Below, piece by piece: positions 22,688 through 35,500 of a stretch of DNA of 64,000 nucleotides. Every line of letters begins with the position of its first letter. The first letter of the stretch is position 1. Below the pieces are notes generated by a model that was not told the DNA's origin, did no database searches, and saw only the letters and a program-made list of their open reading frames with translations. The stretch comes from Bombus terrestris. Its lineage: Eukaryota > Arthropoda > Insecta > Hymenoptera > Apidae. The DNA lies in contig NC_063269.1 in the NCBI RefSeq assembly GCF_910591885.1, forward strand, positions 3,968,001-4,032,000, read 5' to 3'. A program made the position numbers and the translations under genes.

Positions 22688-24325
22688 ATTTGGTTATCTG
22701 TGTTGGCAATGTTTGCGCGATCTTTCGCCGAATATTTCTTATACACACAGAGAGAAACTCGGCTGTCGTTCTAAACTCGATCAACGTTAATTCGATCGAC
22801 CAATCACGACCAGATGCAAAGAATAGCGACTGCTACGTAAACGTGGATCTTCGAAACGCGTTTCACATCTTCGATTTAACGAAAAACGATACAGTGAATT
22901 TTTGAACGTTCGCGATTAGTAAAGCGATCGGGTTTGCCTTACGGAGCGTTAGAAAACACGTTCCAGCTGTAAAGAGCGAAAGTAGAAATGTCTAGACCTC
23001 GGTTTATACCACTTTCAATTACTTTCGCTTATTAGGATCAACGCAAATACTTGATAAAAACTTGACGTAAGATCGGTATTCGATCTTGAGAAACGAGAAG
23101 CTGAGCTCTTCCCCGTTCGTAATTGAGAAACGCGGGGCTCGTGAATCCCACTCGAGCAACTTGCAAAGTAAATAAGAGACAGTGGCGCGACGGGCCCCCA
23201 TACTTTGGAAAAGCTTTTCTCTGTAGTTCGCGAGCAACCGTTGCTCGGTGAATAGCAAATGCCGTTAAGATTATACACACGTGTTTATGCAACTAGAAGC
23301 GTGTACGAGCGTACACGTTTACGCGACGGAGGTTGAGTTTCATCGTACAGCGAAGAAATAAATGTCCGACGTGGAACGTAGCCAGTGGCCACGAGAAGGT
23401 CCAGTTTATGCTCTCAGCTGGGTAAATTTCTCGACGATGAGATCGGGAAGACGGTCACGTAGCCAGAATTTTCGGTTCCCCACACTCTCGTTTCTTACCG
23501 AATTCACCCTCGAAAACCGGGAATGTTCGATTCGGCTCTCTCGTTTCGGAATTTCCACGTTTAAGCTTCCGAGATGTAGCTAGTTCTGGTGCTGGCCATT
23601 TCAGAAAGATGATCCACTCTAGCAGGGTCATTGCGTAATAAATTTACCGTTGATTCCATTTCGACCCGATCTATCGGTGCTACGTGACAGATTTTTCCCC
23701 TTCCAATATCTTAGAAAATTCAGCCGGACGATCGCTAATTCGTTTTCGTAACCAATAGCTAGGGGAGAATACCAAAAATTGATGTGCACACGTACGTTCA
23801 TAACCGTTAGGACACCTGCTATTCGTTTTACGCACCTGATATCGATAATCGACGTACATTGTCAGAGAAGATTAAATTGGTTAGAATTTTGTATTCGTAC
23901 GAGATAAGCAACTCGTTTAGTCGCTGCGTTAGTTTAATTTCATCGATAATATTCTACGTAATTAATGTCAATGATATTTTTTTAACGTACAATCAAAAAA
24001 CTAAAGAAAAGATATATTTAATCGCAAGATCAAATGTACAGACAGTTTCTTCGGTTTGCAATCGCTCGTGAAATGTGACTTATCGTGTTTTACATGTCTG
24101 GTCGTTGCTCACGAACCAGAATATAAATCGTAAACGAGGATTCTAACTGGATTGCTCCGGTGAAAGAATTCGAGGATCGACTTTCCCATCGTTGTTACCT
24201 TGGGTAGCCACGGTAATATCGTAATCGCGTAATTCGACGAGAGGATAATTTATTTTAATTTGGTGTTTCGAGTATCATCGAGGTGGAAAGAAGAGAACGA
24301 CGAGAACCGGAAAACTCGCATTGTT

Positions 24326-24340
24326 CGCGGATAATCCGCG
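24326..24340. promoter_or_regulatory. Palindromic K50-type site
   Basis: CGCGGAT, a single central A, then ATCCGCG: a perfect 15 bp palindrome. It contains TAATCC on one strand and GGATTA on the other, overlapping, so it fits the Otd/Otx/Bicoid core on both strands. Regulatory use is inference. Confidence 0.3.
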
Positions 24341-25262
24341 ATGGAAATCAACGTTTGATCAGCTTCGAGTTCTATTCAATTTCGCGTTATTATCGAAAAG
24401 TTGGGAAAATCGTATCGATATCCCGCGAGAGATAGGCAAAACGCGATAAATCACGAACGTTTACGCGTAAAATATGGAGAGAGGCTATGCTGGAAACACA
24501 GCGCGCGGGTCCGTGTGTCCCCGACTCGGGCCTTCGCTGGCTCTCGGAAAAATTTATGGGGGCCTGGTTTCACGTAAAAGGAAAAATAAATAACGCGTGC
24601 TAGAACGGTCGGGCTAAAACGAGGCCGCGTTAATTCCTAACGCGTGTATCGTGCGCTGTTTACGGGCCAATAACGCGATACACCGGACGAGACAATTAAA
24701 CATGGCCAAGCGAGCGCCGGAATCTCCTACGAGATAATTATCGTTTATTTTCCAAGAAACGTTTTCGTGCGAAAGACGCTCCATTTTTCCTTGTCGTATC
24801 GTTTAGATTCATACCTTCGATCCTTCTACACCCATAAAATAAAGTAAACCTATAAAGATAAAAAAGAAATCAAAATGGAAAAGAAAGGATCTGTCCATCA
24901 ACAACCAGGGGATGTTATCGAGTAGTTTGACCCAGAACAAGATCGTTCTCTCTAAGTGGTACGACTACGTACTTACACTTAGCACGCGAGATGGTGAACA
25001 AAGAACAAAGTGTTGGAACGATTCGATTCGCTTCGAGGCCAGAGAAAGCTACGACGAGGTGAAAAAGCAAAGAGGGTGGCAAGTTTCCGTTTGTCGCGGA
25101 TCACGAGCTTGGCTAACGAGATGCGCTCGTTCCGCGAAATGTTTGGCCAGCAGCGGCGTGCTGTAACAATTATTTGAACTGCGACAGGCCGCCCGCCGGA
25201 GATAGAAGAGAGGGGAATGGGAAAGAGGTTGGAAAAACAGAGGGGAACAGAGAGACGACTGA

Positions 25263-25327
25263 AGAAAACCGGATGGAAATCCGAGTAGACCGTTACGGGG
25301 AACGACGAGGACAATAAGAGCAGTCAG
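25263..25327. repeat. Duplicated ~65 bp block, copy A
   Basis: Shares with copy B (26231-26297) AAAACCGGATG, AATCCG, CGTTAC and the run GACAATAAGAGC (GAACAATAAGAGC in B) then GTCAG, in the same order and orientation. Read on the minus strand, both copies encode LTALIVL and, 10-11 residues later, GF(P/S)SGF in the same frame. No family is recognised. Confidence 0.55.
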
Positions 25328-25458
25328 CCACCCTTTTCGCAGCGTTTCTCGGCTCTCGTGAAAGGGGCAAAGTGGTACGGAAATCGAAAAGCTGCTCATG
25401 CTCCTGCTCTTTTTGACGCTTCAGACGACGACGGACGGTATGGAACGGAGACCCGAAA

Positions 25459-25515
25459 GGAAGAGAAGAGAAGAGAGGAGAAGAGAAGAAAAGAGAAAAG
25501 AGGACAGAGAGGCAG
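25459..25515. repeat. Imperfect (GAGAA)n purine tract
   Basis: Interrupted AGAGAAG/GAGGAG units without a constant period, in a plus-strand purine-rich region. Confidence 0.75.
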
Positions 25516-26230
25516 AGAGCAGAGAAAACCCCTTCTCCGCTTTCTGCCGCGTATTTTCCCCTGTCGGGGGTGAATGCTTTTGCGAAGAAATTCCGAAAGG
25601 TGTGAAAGTTTCACGAACGACGGTAATGATTCTTCGAATAGTTCCTCCTTTCGCGAGTTTGTTCGTCGCTCCCCTTCGCTCGGAGACACCCTTCGCGCGG
25701 AGTGTTTCAGCCGTAACGATAACTTGATTCTTCCGCGTCGCGTCCATCCACGAAGATGGAATTTCCTACGAATCGATAACGACCGAATTTTATTGGTTCA
25801 TCGCGGCACGATAAAATTCTTCGGCCCCGTCTCGACCATTCTCGTCGATCAAACGTCGAACGGGAATAAGAGGGTGAAATCGGACGGGTAAGATTTTCGA
25901 GTAATGTATTTCGATCAATTTCGCCTAGCATTATACTTGGAGTAACATCTTGCGATTGAAAGAAAAAGATAATATTAGTTTTAATAGGGCAGATGAAACA
26001 GATACTCGTAAGAGATAAAATGGAAGCTTGAAATTTTTTGAAATAAAACTCTACTCCATCTCTCGTCTCTGTGTGTACATGTGTGGTGTACATGTGTACG
26101 TGTGTGTATTTTCTAAACGTTCATCCGATGTCAATGAACTCCGATGATGGTGAGCAACAGTAAAAAGCAAACGTCGGTGTACTCGTTAGACTCGGCTATC
26201 CCTGGCGAAAAAGACAAAAGAGGAGAGCCG

Positions 26231-26297
26231 GAAAACCGGATGAGAATCCGGTTTCCAGCGTTACACCGGCGAGAAGAAGAACAATAAGAGCGGTCAG
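26231..26297. repeat. Duplicated ~65 bp block, copy B
   Basis: Partner of 25263-25327, 968 bases downstream. The minus-strand frame around it is open for about 115 codons (down to 26196) but has no start codon of its own at the left end and no known domain. Confidence 0.55.
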
Positions 26298-26729
26298 AGA
26301 GCCGGTGTTCCCCTTAACCGCTCGGCTGAAGAGGATCGAAACGGTACAGAGATCGCGAAAATCGCGTTCCGGTGAACGCTTCTCCCAAACGGCCTCATTT
26401 TTTTTTCCAGCTTTGCGCATTAAAACGAGCGGTGATCGCTGCCAGTCGCTTACCAGCAACCGTTCACCCCTCAGGGCTGAACCGTATCCAACGCCGACAT
26501 CTGACGATTCGCAGGTTGTTCTTCCACCTTTGCGAACGTTTCAAAATTCGACGTTTAATCTACTTTCTATTTTCTCTTTTTTTTCGAAGTTTCATTTGAC
26601 ATTTCGTAGCTAATTAATTAATTGCATAGAAATTACTGAATTTTCTTGCGAGTGTTCTCGAGACTTTTACCCTCGAGTTCCACGACTTATCTAATTAGTG
26701 CATGGTGCTGGGCGACGCAATTAGAAAGA

Positions 26730-26793
26730 TGAGATAGATAGAGATAGAAAGAGAGAGAGACAGAGAGAAAGGGAGAGAGAGAGAGAGAGAGAA
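26730..26793. repeat. Compound GATA/GA microsatellite
   Basis: Begins with GATGAGATAGATAGAGATAG and passes into interrupted (GA)n ending near 26793. Confidence 0.9.
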
Positions 26794-27821
26794 GCAAACA
26801 TCGTAGAACTTCATCCATTCTTACCTGTCTCTTTCTTACGAGTTCTCACGCTATAGTTCCGTGTAACCGCCAAACTGCCACGGTTTTGCAAAACAAACGA
26901 ACGAGAAGAAGATAAAACGGATATTTATCGTGCGAGACAAACGACACACGGGGATGAAATCCCGACCGCCTTTTACGGGTCGCGGCAAGGCGCGCCACGG
27001 GTTCTTGGATTAGGGTGTAACAAAAGGCGTGCCCGGAGGGTAGAGCCGTAACTTAAACAGCGCTTCCACCGACACATTTCCTGAACCCTGAGCTCGAACA
27101 GGGAACAAAAATTAATATCGATAGCCATTAATTTCTCGGGAGCTCTAACGTCTCCCTCTCTACTATATACCGTGTAAAATTCAAGGATCAACAACGTCCG
27201 GTAAATTCATTTATAAGAGACGCGAGGCTCAAGCTATTCCAGCGCGCTGTAATATTGAACAGGCAAGAGAAGAACAAGAGAGAAGAAACGTCAAACGAAC
27301 GTGCTAGTCAATAAGATTAGCAAGAAGAAAAAAAGGAAAAGAAGAAAGAGAAGATAATTGGACGAATACTTTCGAGAATCGTATTTTTCAATGTCGTACG
27401 TGGAAGAATCGACGTATCCATAACGAGCATTTTGTAAGAAACGCGAAAAGACGAAAGCAGAGACGAAGCGTATCGACGTTCGTACGAAGATATTCGCAAA
27501 CCTATGAAAAGCGCGTTCGACGAAGCGACGCGACGGCAACGTTTCGTCGCTTAGACGAGGAAATTTCACCTATGCACATAGTCGAGATGAGTTGCGCGAG
27601 AGAAAAGTGTGCCACAGCGTCGAGATTGACTTCGCGCGAACTTCTTATCATTCGCCGTGCAAAGTCGCGTGGACTCACTTTTTCCCCCTCCCCTTCCATT
27701 TCGGCGGGAATTACTTTTGTTGGAGGGCTGTCTGCGACGTCTATTTGCCAACTGGAGGTTGGAACGATTCGGAAAGCGAATTCGAGCCCGGACAAAGTCT
27801 CCGAGAGAATCAACCCCCCCT

Positions 27822-27841
27822 TCTCTCTCTCTCTCTCTCTC
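27822..27841. repeat. (TC)10 microsatellite
   Basis: Perfect dinucleotide repeat preceded by a short C run. Confidence 0.95.
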
Positions 27842-29716
27842 ATTCTCATTCTCCCTCTTTTTCTCGCTCGTTTTCAACGTAATTGCTTTCTCGTTCTCGC
27901 CTTTCCTCGTTTGATCCAGCTCCTCGATTCCGTTTTTTCTCTCTTATACCGATGTTTCCCCTCGATAACGATAGTTCATGACAATTCATGCAAAGCAGCC
28001 TGCGAGATTTTAAACGTTCTCCATTGTTGCTCTTGTAAATTATAGTTCGCTCTCTCCATGAGTGTTTAGGAAGTGGAAGTGGTATCCATTGTAAATAACG
28101 CGTTGCAACTTCCTTCCTTGGAAGATACCCTGATACACGAAGTAACAATAACACGCAACGGAACCCGGCAAGCTTAACAGACGATTTCCGTGATAAGGCA
28201 CGACTAAGTGATCTGCATTCACGACTAAGCTCTTTGGGACACAAGGCGTTACCGGAGTATCCATATCCACGGAGCGCCGCTCTCCTCGAAACTTCTAATT
28301 CACATGTATAACATTAAACGTAACAACGTATTATTAATGTAAGAAAAATACCATGTCTAATCGGTTGATGCCGGTAGATTGACGCGCGTTATTACTTATA
28401 AAGTCTTCTCGGAAACGAGAGGAGAAATTAAAAAATATCATGCGTAAAATTGTCCGAGATTTCAGCACACGTATTTCGCCTCGCACATTCTCTGACAGCT
28501 TTTAATTGAATATTATTTTTGAAATTGTATCTAGAGTTCTTCTTTTCGTTGGTAACTACGTTAATTACACTGGCATTACGCTACGTATACATTAAATTAA
28601 ATATTTAGCTGAACGCGTTTCAAGAATACAGAGACGTTCGAACAGGATTTTACTTCTCTCTCCTTGCCTCTTCCAAGATGCCATTGATTTGATAAAAATG
28701 TCCGTTCTTCTCGGCGGGATACCTTCGTATTGCAAACTTCTTAAGCAAGAAACAATGTACGAAATTTGCGCGACCAATCTTCCGTCTTGTTAGCGTAGTT
28801 GATGTTTCCTGTCTAACGACAAGGCTGGACTTATCTCATCAGATACGGCGGATATCCGTCTCGAAGGTTCCAAACCGCACGTTCTCTTACATTAAAGCCG
28901 TGTCGAGCAATCTTGTTAAACAGTCGCATCGTTCGCGTTAATCGCAACACCGTAATTCTCTCTTCAACGAATTAATCGAATAAATCGAATACGTGACGAA
29001 TGATTGTTCGCGCCTGTTTATTTTGTCCTCTGGAACCTGCATCGATCCGCAAATCGTCGAACGATAACTGGATCAGTCCCATCCTTTCCAGATAACACCG
29101 TCCGTTACACGAAGCCCTTCATCTGGTTGTTACCCGTAATCCCATTGTTTCCAGCATCTCGACGTTGCGAGCGCTGCATAAATCTCGCCGGTACACCACG
29201 AGAAACAACCGAACGCCGGCCAACCACATATCGCGGGATATCGACGTTTCCTTCCCTTTCAACGCAAGCTTCTGCCCTTCCCTTCTACTTCTCACCCTTT
29301 TCCGCCATTCCTTCCGCGACAGGTTATCTCGACACATCGCCCGTTAAAATCTCGTCCCCTTTCTCCGCCTTATCCGTGACAGTCGTTAATATCGCATAAA
29401 TCCAGCAAATATATATCGTAAATCGGAATAGTTGGCGTGTTTCAGACACTTCATGAGATGGATCATGCGCGCTTCTTTTATAAATTATGATCGTCCTCGG
29501 CTTTGTCGTTATTCTCGTTTAAGGTACGTACGCAGCATCCTACATCCCACCGTGTTGGACACTCTGCAAGTTTGGCAAAGTTGGCGGATATACGGATATA
29601 CGTCAGAGGATGTTCGAACTGTATAAGATATAGTCATCTTGGGAGCGAATTTAACTACACGCTATTTACTGTGAACGATTATGCAAATTTGTATTTTTAA
29701 GGATACGAGCAAAGCC

Positions 29717-29790
29717 GGATATTTGATATATTTTTGCGTATTATGTACAGTCTTGTGGCTTTAAATTTTCCGCAAAGATACAAAAATCTT
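29717..29790 (+). mobile_element. Decayed copy of the ~80 bp MITE-like element
   Basis: Begins GGATATTTGATATATTTTTG with a well-preserved left end, continues GCGTATTATGTACAGTCTTG, then CTTTAAATTTTCCGCAAAG. The right end (ATACAAAAATC) is a diverged form of GCATAAACATC. The preceding CC and the block order match the other copies. Confidence 0.5.
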
Positions 29791-31611
29791 AAAGGATCTT
29801 CTAATGATAGGTAATCGAGTCCATATCGATCTACCAGTATCCTCTGGAAATTCGAGTGACTCTGATAATTGGTTTTACCGGGACATTAAAGACATTCAGA
29901 AGCTTCCAAAAGCATTTTCCGAAGTTGAGGAAGATTGCTTGGCTTCGCACTCGAGCAGCTCGAGTGTCTTTAACTGCGGATAAAGTCTATCGAGGAGCAG
30001 ATTTCTCGCACAATCATTGTCTTATAATTCTATAAAAAAAAACTTGATTACGACCTCTTCAAATGTCGGCGATATTAGCCAAAATCTAAAAGAGCTAAGA
30101 GAAATAAAAATTCTCGAAAACATATCGAGGCTACTAACAGCAGCCTGCTGATGTAAACGATGCCAATGTAAAGCTCTCCAACGTATCGAGCGGACAGACT
30201 CAAAACGGAGAACGAGAGCGCCACTTTCGAGAAATCAGTCGTTTTGCAATCGGTTAAAAGGCTGGCGTTTGATGGTAGGCGAGACAGTTCGCTTTGCGTG
30301 GATGTATCGTGGCGTACGAAGAGGAGGGAATCGTTGCCGCGATAACGATGTTGCGTCGTTTCCGATGAGAACGAAGCTTTGTTCGACGGGCCGGAAGCGG
30401 ATACCGCTCATCAAGCACCATCGGTCCGGTCCACAATGCGCGTTTTTCGTTTCCACTGGCCGAAACGTAAAAGGGGTGAGAGAGGCGTTGATCGCGATGG
30501 AAACGGAGAACGGATCGAAAGTTGACGCGGATAAAGCGAGGAAAGAGATGGAAAAGGTTGAAAAGGGGGATAAGGAAGAGAGAGAGAGAAAGAAATATAA
30601 AGAGGAAGAGAGAAAGAGTTGGTCGAGAGAGAAAAGGTTGAAAGAGAAGCGTCTTTGTTCCGCAATGTGCCGGTAGGCATCGACAGCGATTCCGGGTTCA
30701 GCGACGCGATTAATGGCTGCAAGATCATTTGCCAACCCCTTTTCTGTGCCGGCACTCCCTTTTACAGATGTCAGCCATTACGACTAGTGTGAGAAAAAAG
30801 TCGCGAATGCTGTAATGACTTCGATCCTTCGGGATCGGACTGGTGGTTACCTGACGTTAATGGTTTCCAAATAAACGCTGCTACGATTTTTCTTTCCCCG
30901 TTTGATCTTCGTTTCTGAGTATGGAATTATTTCAAGCATAGCAGTACACCGTTTCTACGAATGTATCGGTGGATAAGAGTTGAACATAACGACAAGCATA
31001 AGAATCGACTGATCTTTTCTACTGTCTATCGTTTTTCGCTCGTACAACGGCAGGTCGCTGTTAATTTTTGTGAAACAGTGCTCCGCGTTTACCGTTTTAA
31101 AACGTCGACGATACTTTCCCAAGCGATGCCGAATTATCGTGCCAAAAAGTAACATCGTATAATTAGAATATAATTCGTTAGAAACCTAACTGAGCGATAC
31201 GTTTGTAAATTAAAACACCTGGTCCAATTGAAATCCCTAAAGTTTTGATTTACACCGTCGTGATATTCTCAGTCCGTCCTATTAGTTCGATACGTACGAA
31301 ACGTGAAACTTTTCCGCCCTATCTCGTTTAAGAAAACGAACAACGGCCGTAATATGCAAAACCCATCGAAACCCGATCCCTACGAACATCCCCTACGAAC
31401 TCTCCTATAGCGATGCGGAAATCCCTGGTTAAATTACGCGGACCGATTAAGATCTGCGAGATCTATAGCTACTTAAAACAATCATAGCTAAGCCGGTGGG
31501 AGGGTGGAAATAGTCGCTCTCGCGAGGGAACAGAATAAGTGGTGGGGAAGGGGGTGTAGCGCCGGGTGTCGGAGCGGGTAGATTTAATTAAAATTTAATT
31601 CGGGGGTTTTA

Positions 31612-31851
31612 CTAATCCGCAAGTTTCAGTGGCGGCAAGCCGTGCATGTGTCCGCCAGGGACTGGTAGCATCCGCTGGACCTGACGGCTGACTGAAGTCG
31701 TCGCGGCGGGTTGAACGGTGATTCCAGATTGCTCGGGGGTCGTTGCAATACCGGATGGAATGGTCTGGCGGCACGGAAAGGCGGAGGGATTACCGCTAAA
31801 AGCGTACAAATCCTTCGTAGAACGACGCCGAGCAGAGAGACGGGGCTTCGG
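31612..31851 (-). CDS. Candidate terminal coding exon, minus strand
   Basis: On the minus strand a long pyrimidine tract (CTCTCTGCCTCGTCGTTTCTAG, ending at plus position 31852) is followed by an open frame of 79 codons and a TAG (31612-31614). The product is rich in Pro, Ser, Thr and Ala and ends LPPLKLAD; two Met lie at about residues 58 and 66. A second acceptor-like tract lies just upstream (CTTTCTCTCTCGCTCTAG). There is no ATG at the left, so it would be a last exon. No family is recognised. After the stop the DNA is AT-rich (TTTTAATTAAAT at about 31583-31596) but has no AATAAA within the first 100 bases that I see. Confidence 0.25.
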   Translation of the reverse strand, partial: PKPRLSARRRSTKDLYAFSGNPSAFPCRQTIPSGIATTPEQSGITVQPAATTSVSRQVQRMLPVPGGHMHGLPPLKLAD

Positions 31852-32500
31852 CTAGAAACGACGAGGCAGAGAGAGCGGGTTCAAGATGCTAGAGCGAGAG
31901 AGAAAGAGAGTTGCTAGTTTAGGCCGCCGTCGTAGTCGCAAGCCGCGAAAACTTTGCGACGCTCCGCGCCAGACGAAACTCCTGCGGGCTTCTATGGATC
32001 GGCCCGGTCCCGTCTTTCCGCTCTGCCTCCTTTCCGGAAACGCGCCAACTCGATGTTCGTTATTTAACCCCATGTAAATGATCCGACCGGAGGCGATATC
32101 GACGGAATGCTGATAATTGGCCTTGGACTTGGTCTTGTTCAAAATACAGGTACTTGTTCGAGGTGTTACAATAAGCATACTTCTGGGTGCGTGTTAGGTA
32201 CGTGATAATTTTATGGAGATTTGGGGTGGAGAGATGGGATTGTAATAGCAACTACAGATACCTTGGAAAACAGGAGTATTCGTGAACGTGGAACACAGAC
32301 TGAGGTCGACAAGCATTCGAACGCTTATCATGCGTAGAAAGCCTTCACGTACAGATACATATATATTGCGTGTGTAGTATGAAACTTTAAAAAATTCCAT
32401 TAGAACCAAAGGGATCTGGGATGAATGATTTTTGAGTTTTCAAGGAATTACGTACAGTAATCGAGATGTCGGACTTGTAATAAGGAGTAACTACTGCAAA

Positions 32501-35500
32501 ACGACAGAGCTCCTTGATAGTTACGCGTCTCTATAACGCAAAGTTCCGATATTCCATGTCCAATTGCAAAAGATTCACTCGCGGCAACGAATTGCCATGG
32601 AGAACGTAGAACGAGCATACCAAAACGTAAATAAACGAATGAAACGCGTAAACAAGCTGAGTAGAAATGTAAATAAATCTATTAAAGAACAAAGGTGTAG
32701 TTTCCATAACTGGCCGGTGAGAGAATTGCTCGTTCTTAAATAACCATTTATCAGAGAAACACAAGGCACGGGAACACCATGCTCGATCAACGCCATCCGG
32801 CTCTCGAGCTAAACATTCCGACTACAAGTATAACGCGATGAAGCATTTGTAATCTGTCATCAACGTATACGAACGAAGGCACGACACGGTCGGGGGCTGA
32901 TTTATTCCATTTCAGTACTTTAATTACGTGGCAACGGTACTGCTCGTTATTGTAACTCTGGTTAACGAACAGTCCACCAGTTCCCGATATGATCAAACGG
33001 CCGAGCATCAGCAAACGACGCAGCCACGGAAAAGGGGGTCCATTAAAAGCCTCGTGAATCTTTTCCAATTTCAATATCGGTGTAGCTATCGCGAAATATA
33101 GACGTCTGAGCGTACAACTGACCCGGCACGATGCTACTCCAATAAGATCTCGACCAATAATAGTCGATTCCCGGGAACGTCATTGGTCAATATCTTGTAC
33201 ACGTGCCACCGTAATGTATCGGCGTTTTGCAGTTCCATATTGAACACTTCCAATATAGAAAGGCCAAGAGAGGACCTGGTTCTCCTCGTTTCCTCCGGCT
33301 AACTTCGTTTATCGTTATTACCTTCTCCGTGGAAAAATAGCTTATGTATAGCGAACTTTCTTCTTGTCCCGTTAACCGTCTGCGGGGCATTTCATTCCAC
33401 ACTAACCAATAGTTTCTATCGTTACCACAGACTCGTCAGAGACTTGATTCAAATTTCTCAGATATTAAACTTTCACGATGACCGGATGTCGTATTTGTGA
33501 TTCTTCGTGGAAATGATATTCCATCCGAGTTTCCTAGGCACAAACGTAAACATCGTGGCTGATAGATCGTTTGAAAAGAGGCACCACCGCTCGTAACGAT
33601 ATATTTTTCGTCCTCGCGGAAGTACTCGCCTTGTCGCGTGTAGAAATTCATCCATTTCTAGGACGAAGTAGAGGCGGGATACAGCGACGCAAGAGGAACA
33701 GGCGAAACCATCGTAGACAAGGCTAATCTACGCGCTACGATCGATCTACGCTGGAAAATAGAGAGATCTACAACCCGTAGAGGAAACACGGAGCGTCCAA
33801 GGGTGAAAATTCTAGGAACTTTCGCCGGGAGGAACAAAAAACGTCGCTCTCAATCACCGTAGCTTGCCGGAACTTTTCCCTCGGAAGCAACAGCCCGACT
33901 GGCCGGTATTCCAAGTTCAGGAACACTGGCCGGCTTCGACCAATGGATCTCGCCGGGCAATCGGACACGGCCCGCACGTAGAATCCATTCCTCTGCTTCG
34001 AGATACGAGCTTTTAAATGTAAAACTGACTGGCCGAACGACGACACGTAACCCAGGAAACGAAAGGAAGCACGATGTGCGAACAGCCGGACAACGAGACA
34101 ACCAGACAACCAGAAGCGAAATTGGGGAGAATAATGGAGGATTGGAGAAAGATAAACAGGGGAAACGAGAAGGAGAGAACGCGCGATTCGCCTGTACTCA
34201 TCTTGCGGGGTTCTCCATTTTCCGCGACACACACTTCTCTCCACGCTCACGAACAAGAAAATGGAAAATACAACCGTTGTCTGGCTGGGATGCTTTATGA
34301 AATTTAATAAATACGAAATGAATCTACCTCGTATCCGGCTCGCGGCCAGCCAACGCACAGCAACCGGGAGACATGTACGCTACAGGGTGGAAAAAGGAGA
34401 ACCGACGAGAATCGCGAAAGGGCGGAAGGACCAGGAGAGTTTGGATGAAAAGTCTCGCTGTTAAGTTACCTCGTTGCCCCAGTTTCTCTCCCCGTTCTAC
34501 GGTTGGTTCGCGAGCTTGCGGTCAACGCAGACGTGGTTTGCCCGCGAATTCTTAACGTTCGAATCGAGATACTCTTGCGTATCCTCTCGTGTATAATTTG
34601 TGGAAAACTTTCCTCGTGAACGTTCCTCGCATACGTTCCATACCATCGGCCATTTTAACCCGCCGCAGTTCCTTCGGCTTCGTGCCACCAATGGAATATG
34701 AATCAGGTCATATACTTTGATAAAGGAATAAAATCTTTGCACGAATCCTAGAATATCGTTTCACAGATTAGATCATATTGGCGCACTTTCGTCGACGCTT
34801 CGCTGCTACTTCCATAGACGCACAGAGGAAAGCGAAACTGATAAAACAAGATCGCTCGAAACGAAGCTACGATTTTATTTTGTAAAAATGTCTCGGCAAC
34901 AGTATTTGATAGAATTCGAATGCATTTTAAAAGGAAATAACGCGCGCGTCGCGAAACTTACGAACGGCGTGCACGCGATGTTTCCGTGTCCGTACGTGAC
35001 CTGGCTGCCGCTACTTAGAATGCATTCGCGTAGGTACACGTGTTCCGTGGATCTTTCGCTGCGGGAATAAAAAAACGGGAATAAAATCGAGCATGATTGA
35101 TGGATTAGGCAGCAGCCACTGTGTCTAAGGTAACGAAATACCGTGAAACCGAAGGGACCGACCGTTGGTATATCTGTTTTGCATGTCAAACATTAACGAA
35201 GTAGAGACCGACGAAAGAAAAAAAGCAAATATTATCACGATAAACGTGTTACGGATAGGAGTAGTCATCGTTATATATCGTTAGTTGGTACGCGTGGGAA
35301 AGATCCGTCAAGTTTCGAACTTCTTAACGAAGGACAAGTTATAGCACAATGAAATATATAAGCCACTACGCTCAAATAAAATGCTGCGAGCTTCAAGAGT
35401 AAATATTTGACGAGTAAAAACTGCGGTCCTTCTACGCGCCATTACGTCCTCCGAAAAGTTCCACGAAACTTTTCGAGGCTGTCCGCGGAAAGTAATGTGC

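Larger units (their letters stand above)
19741..24800. other. Noncoding, regulatory-looking CpG-rich DNA
   Basis: Long runs of unique sequence with many TAATTA, TTTATGG, CGCG and TAAT elements, for example 19990-20110, 20880-21300, 21540-22260 and 24300-24760. A complete MITE-like copy sits at 20332-20412. Microsatellites are (TA)n at 19747 and (GT)7 at 22674; 22317-22350 is a CTGC/TGCC-rich short tract. 21712-21727 (CCCCTTCGCCAG|GTGAGC) fits both a donor and an acceptor, with no exon to pair. No gene is recognised. Confidence 0.5.
24801..28300. other. Noncoding, purine-rich, with a duplicated block
   Basis: 25195-25515 is strongly purine-rich on the plus strand. Frames on both strands here are artefacts of that bias. 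25263-25327 and 26231-26297 share a block listed separately. At 26820-26828 the minus strand shows a consensus donor (CAG|GTAAGAAT) with only a short open frame before it. 27822-27841 is (TC)10. 28040-28270 (minus frame of 76 codons) shows no known domain. Confidence 0.5.
28301..32500. other. Noncoding, mostly featureless
   Basis: 28301-29700 shows nothing I can name. One decayed MITE-like copy lies at 29717-29790. 30535-30645 is purine-rich and gives a charged ORF that is a composition artefact. 31480-31600 is G-rich and borders the exon candidate at 31612. 32100-32500 shows nothing. Confidence 0.5.

Noticed and set aside
22689..22699. TTTGGTTATCT, matching part of miR-9
   Set aside because: Only 11 bases match and no star arm or hairpin is found nearby; the preceding DNA is a (GT)n tract.
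28194..28202. TAAGGCACG, matching the first 9 bases of miR-124
   Set aside because: The match ends after the seed and no complementary arm for a precursor hairpin is present upstream.
30269..30676. 135-codon plus ORF with a Lys/Glu-rich tail
   Set aside because: The charged tail is the translation of a purine-rich tract at 30535-30645; the opposite frame is open as well.
33768..34358. 196-codon minus-strand ORF
   Set aside because: No recognisable content. Several other open frames overlap it on both strands.
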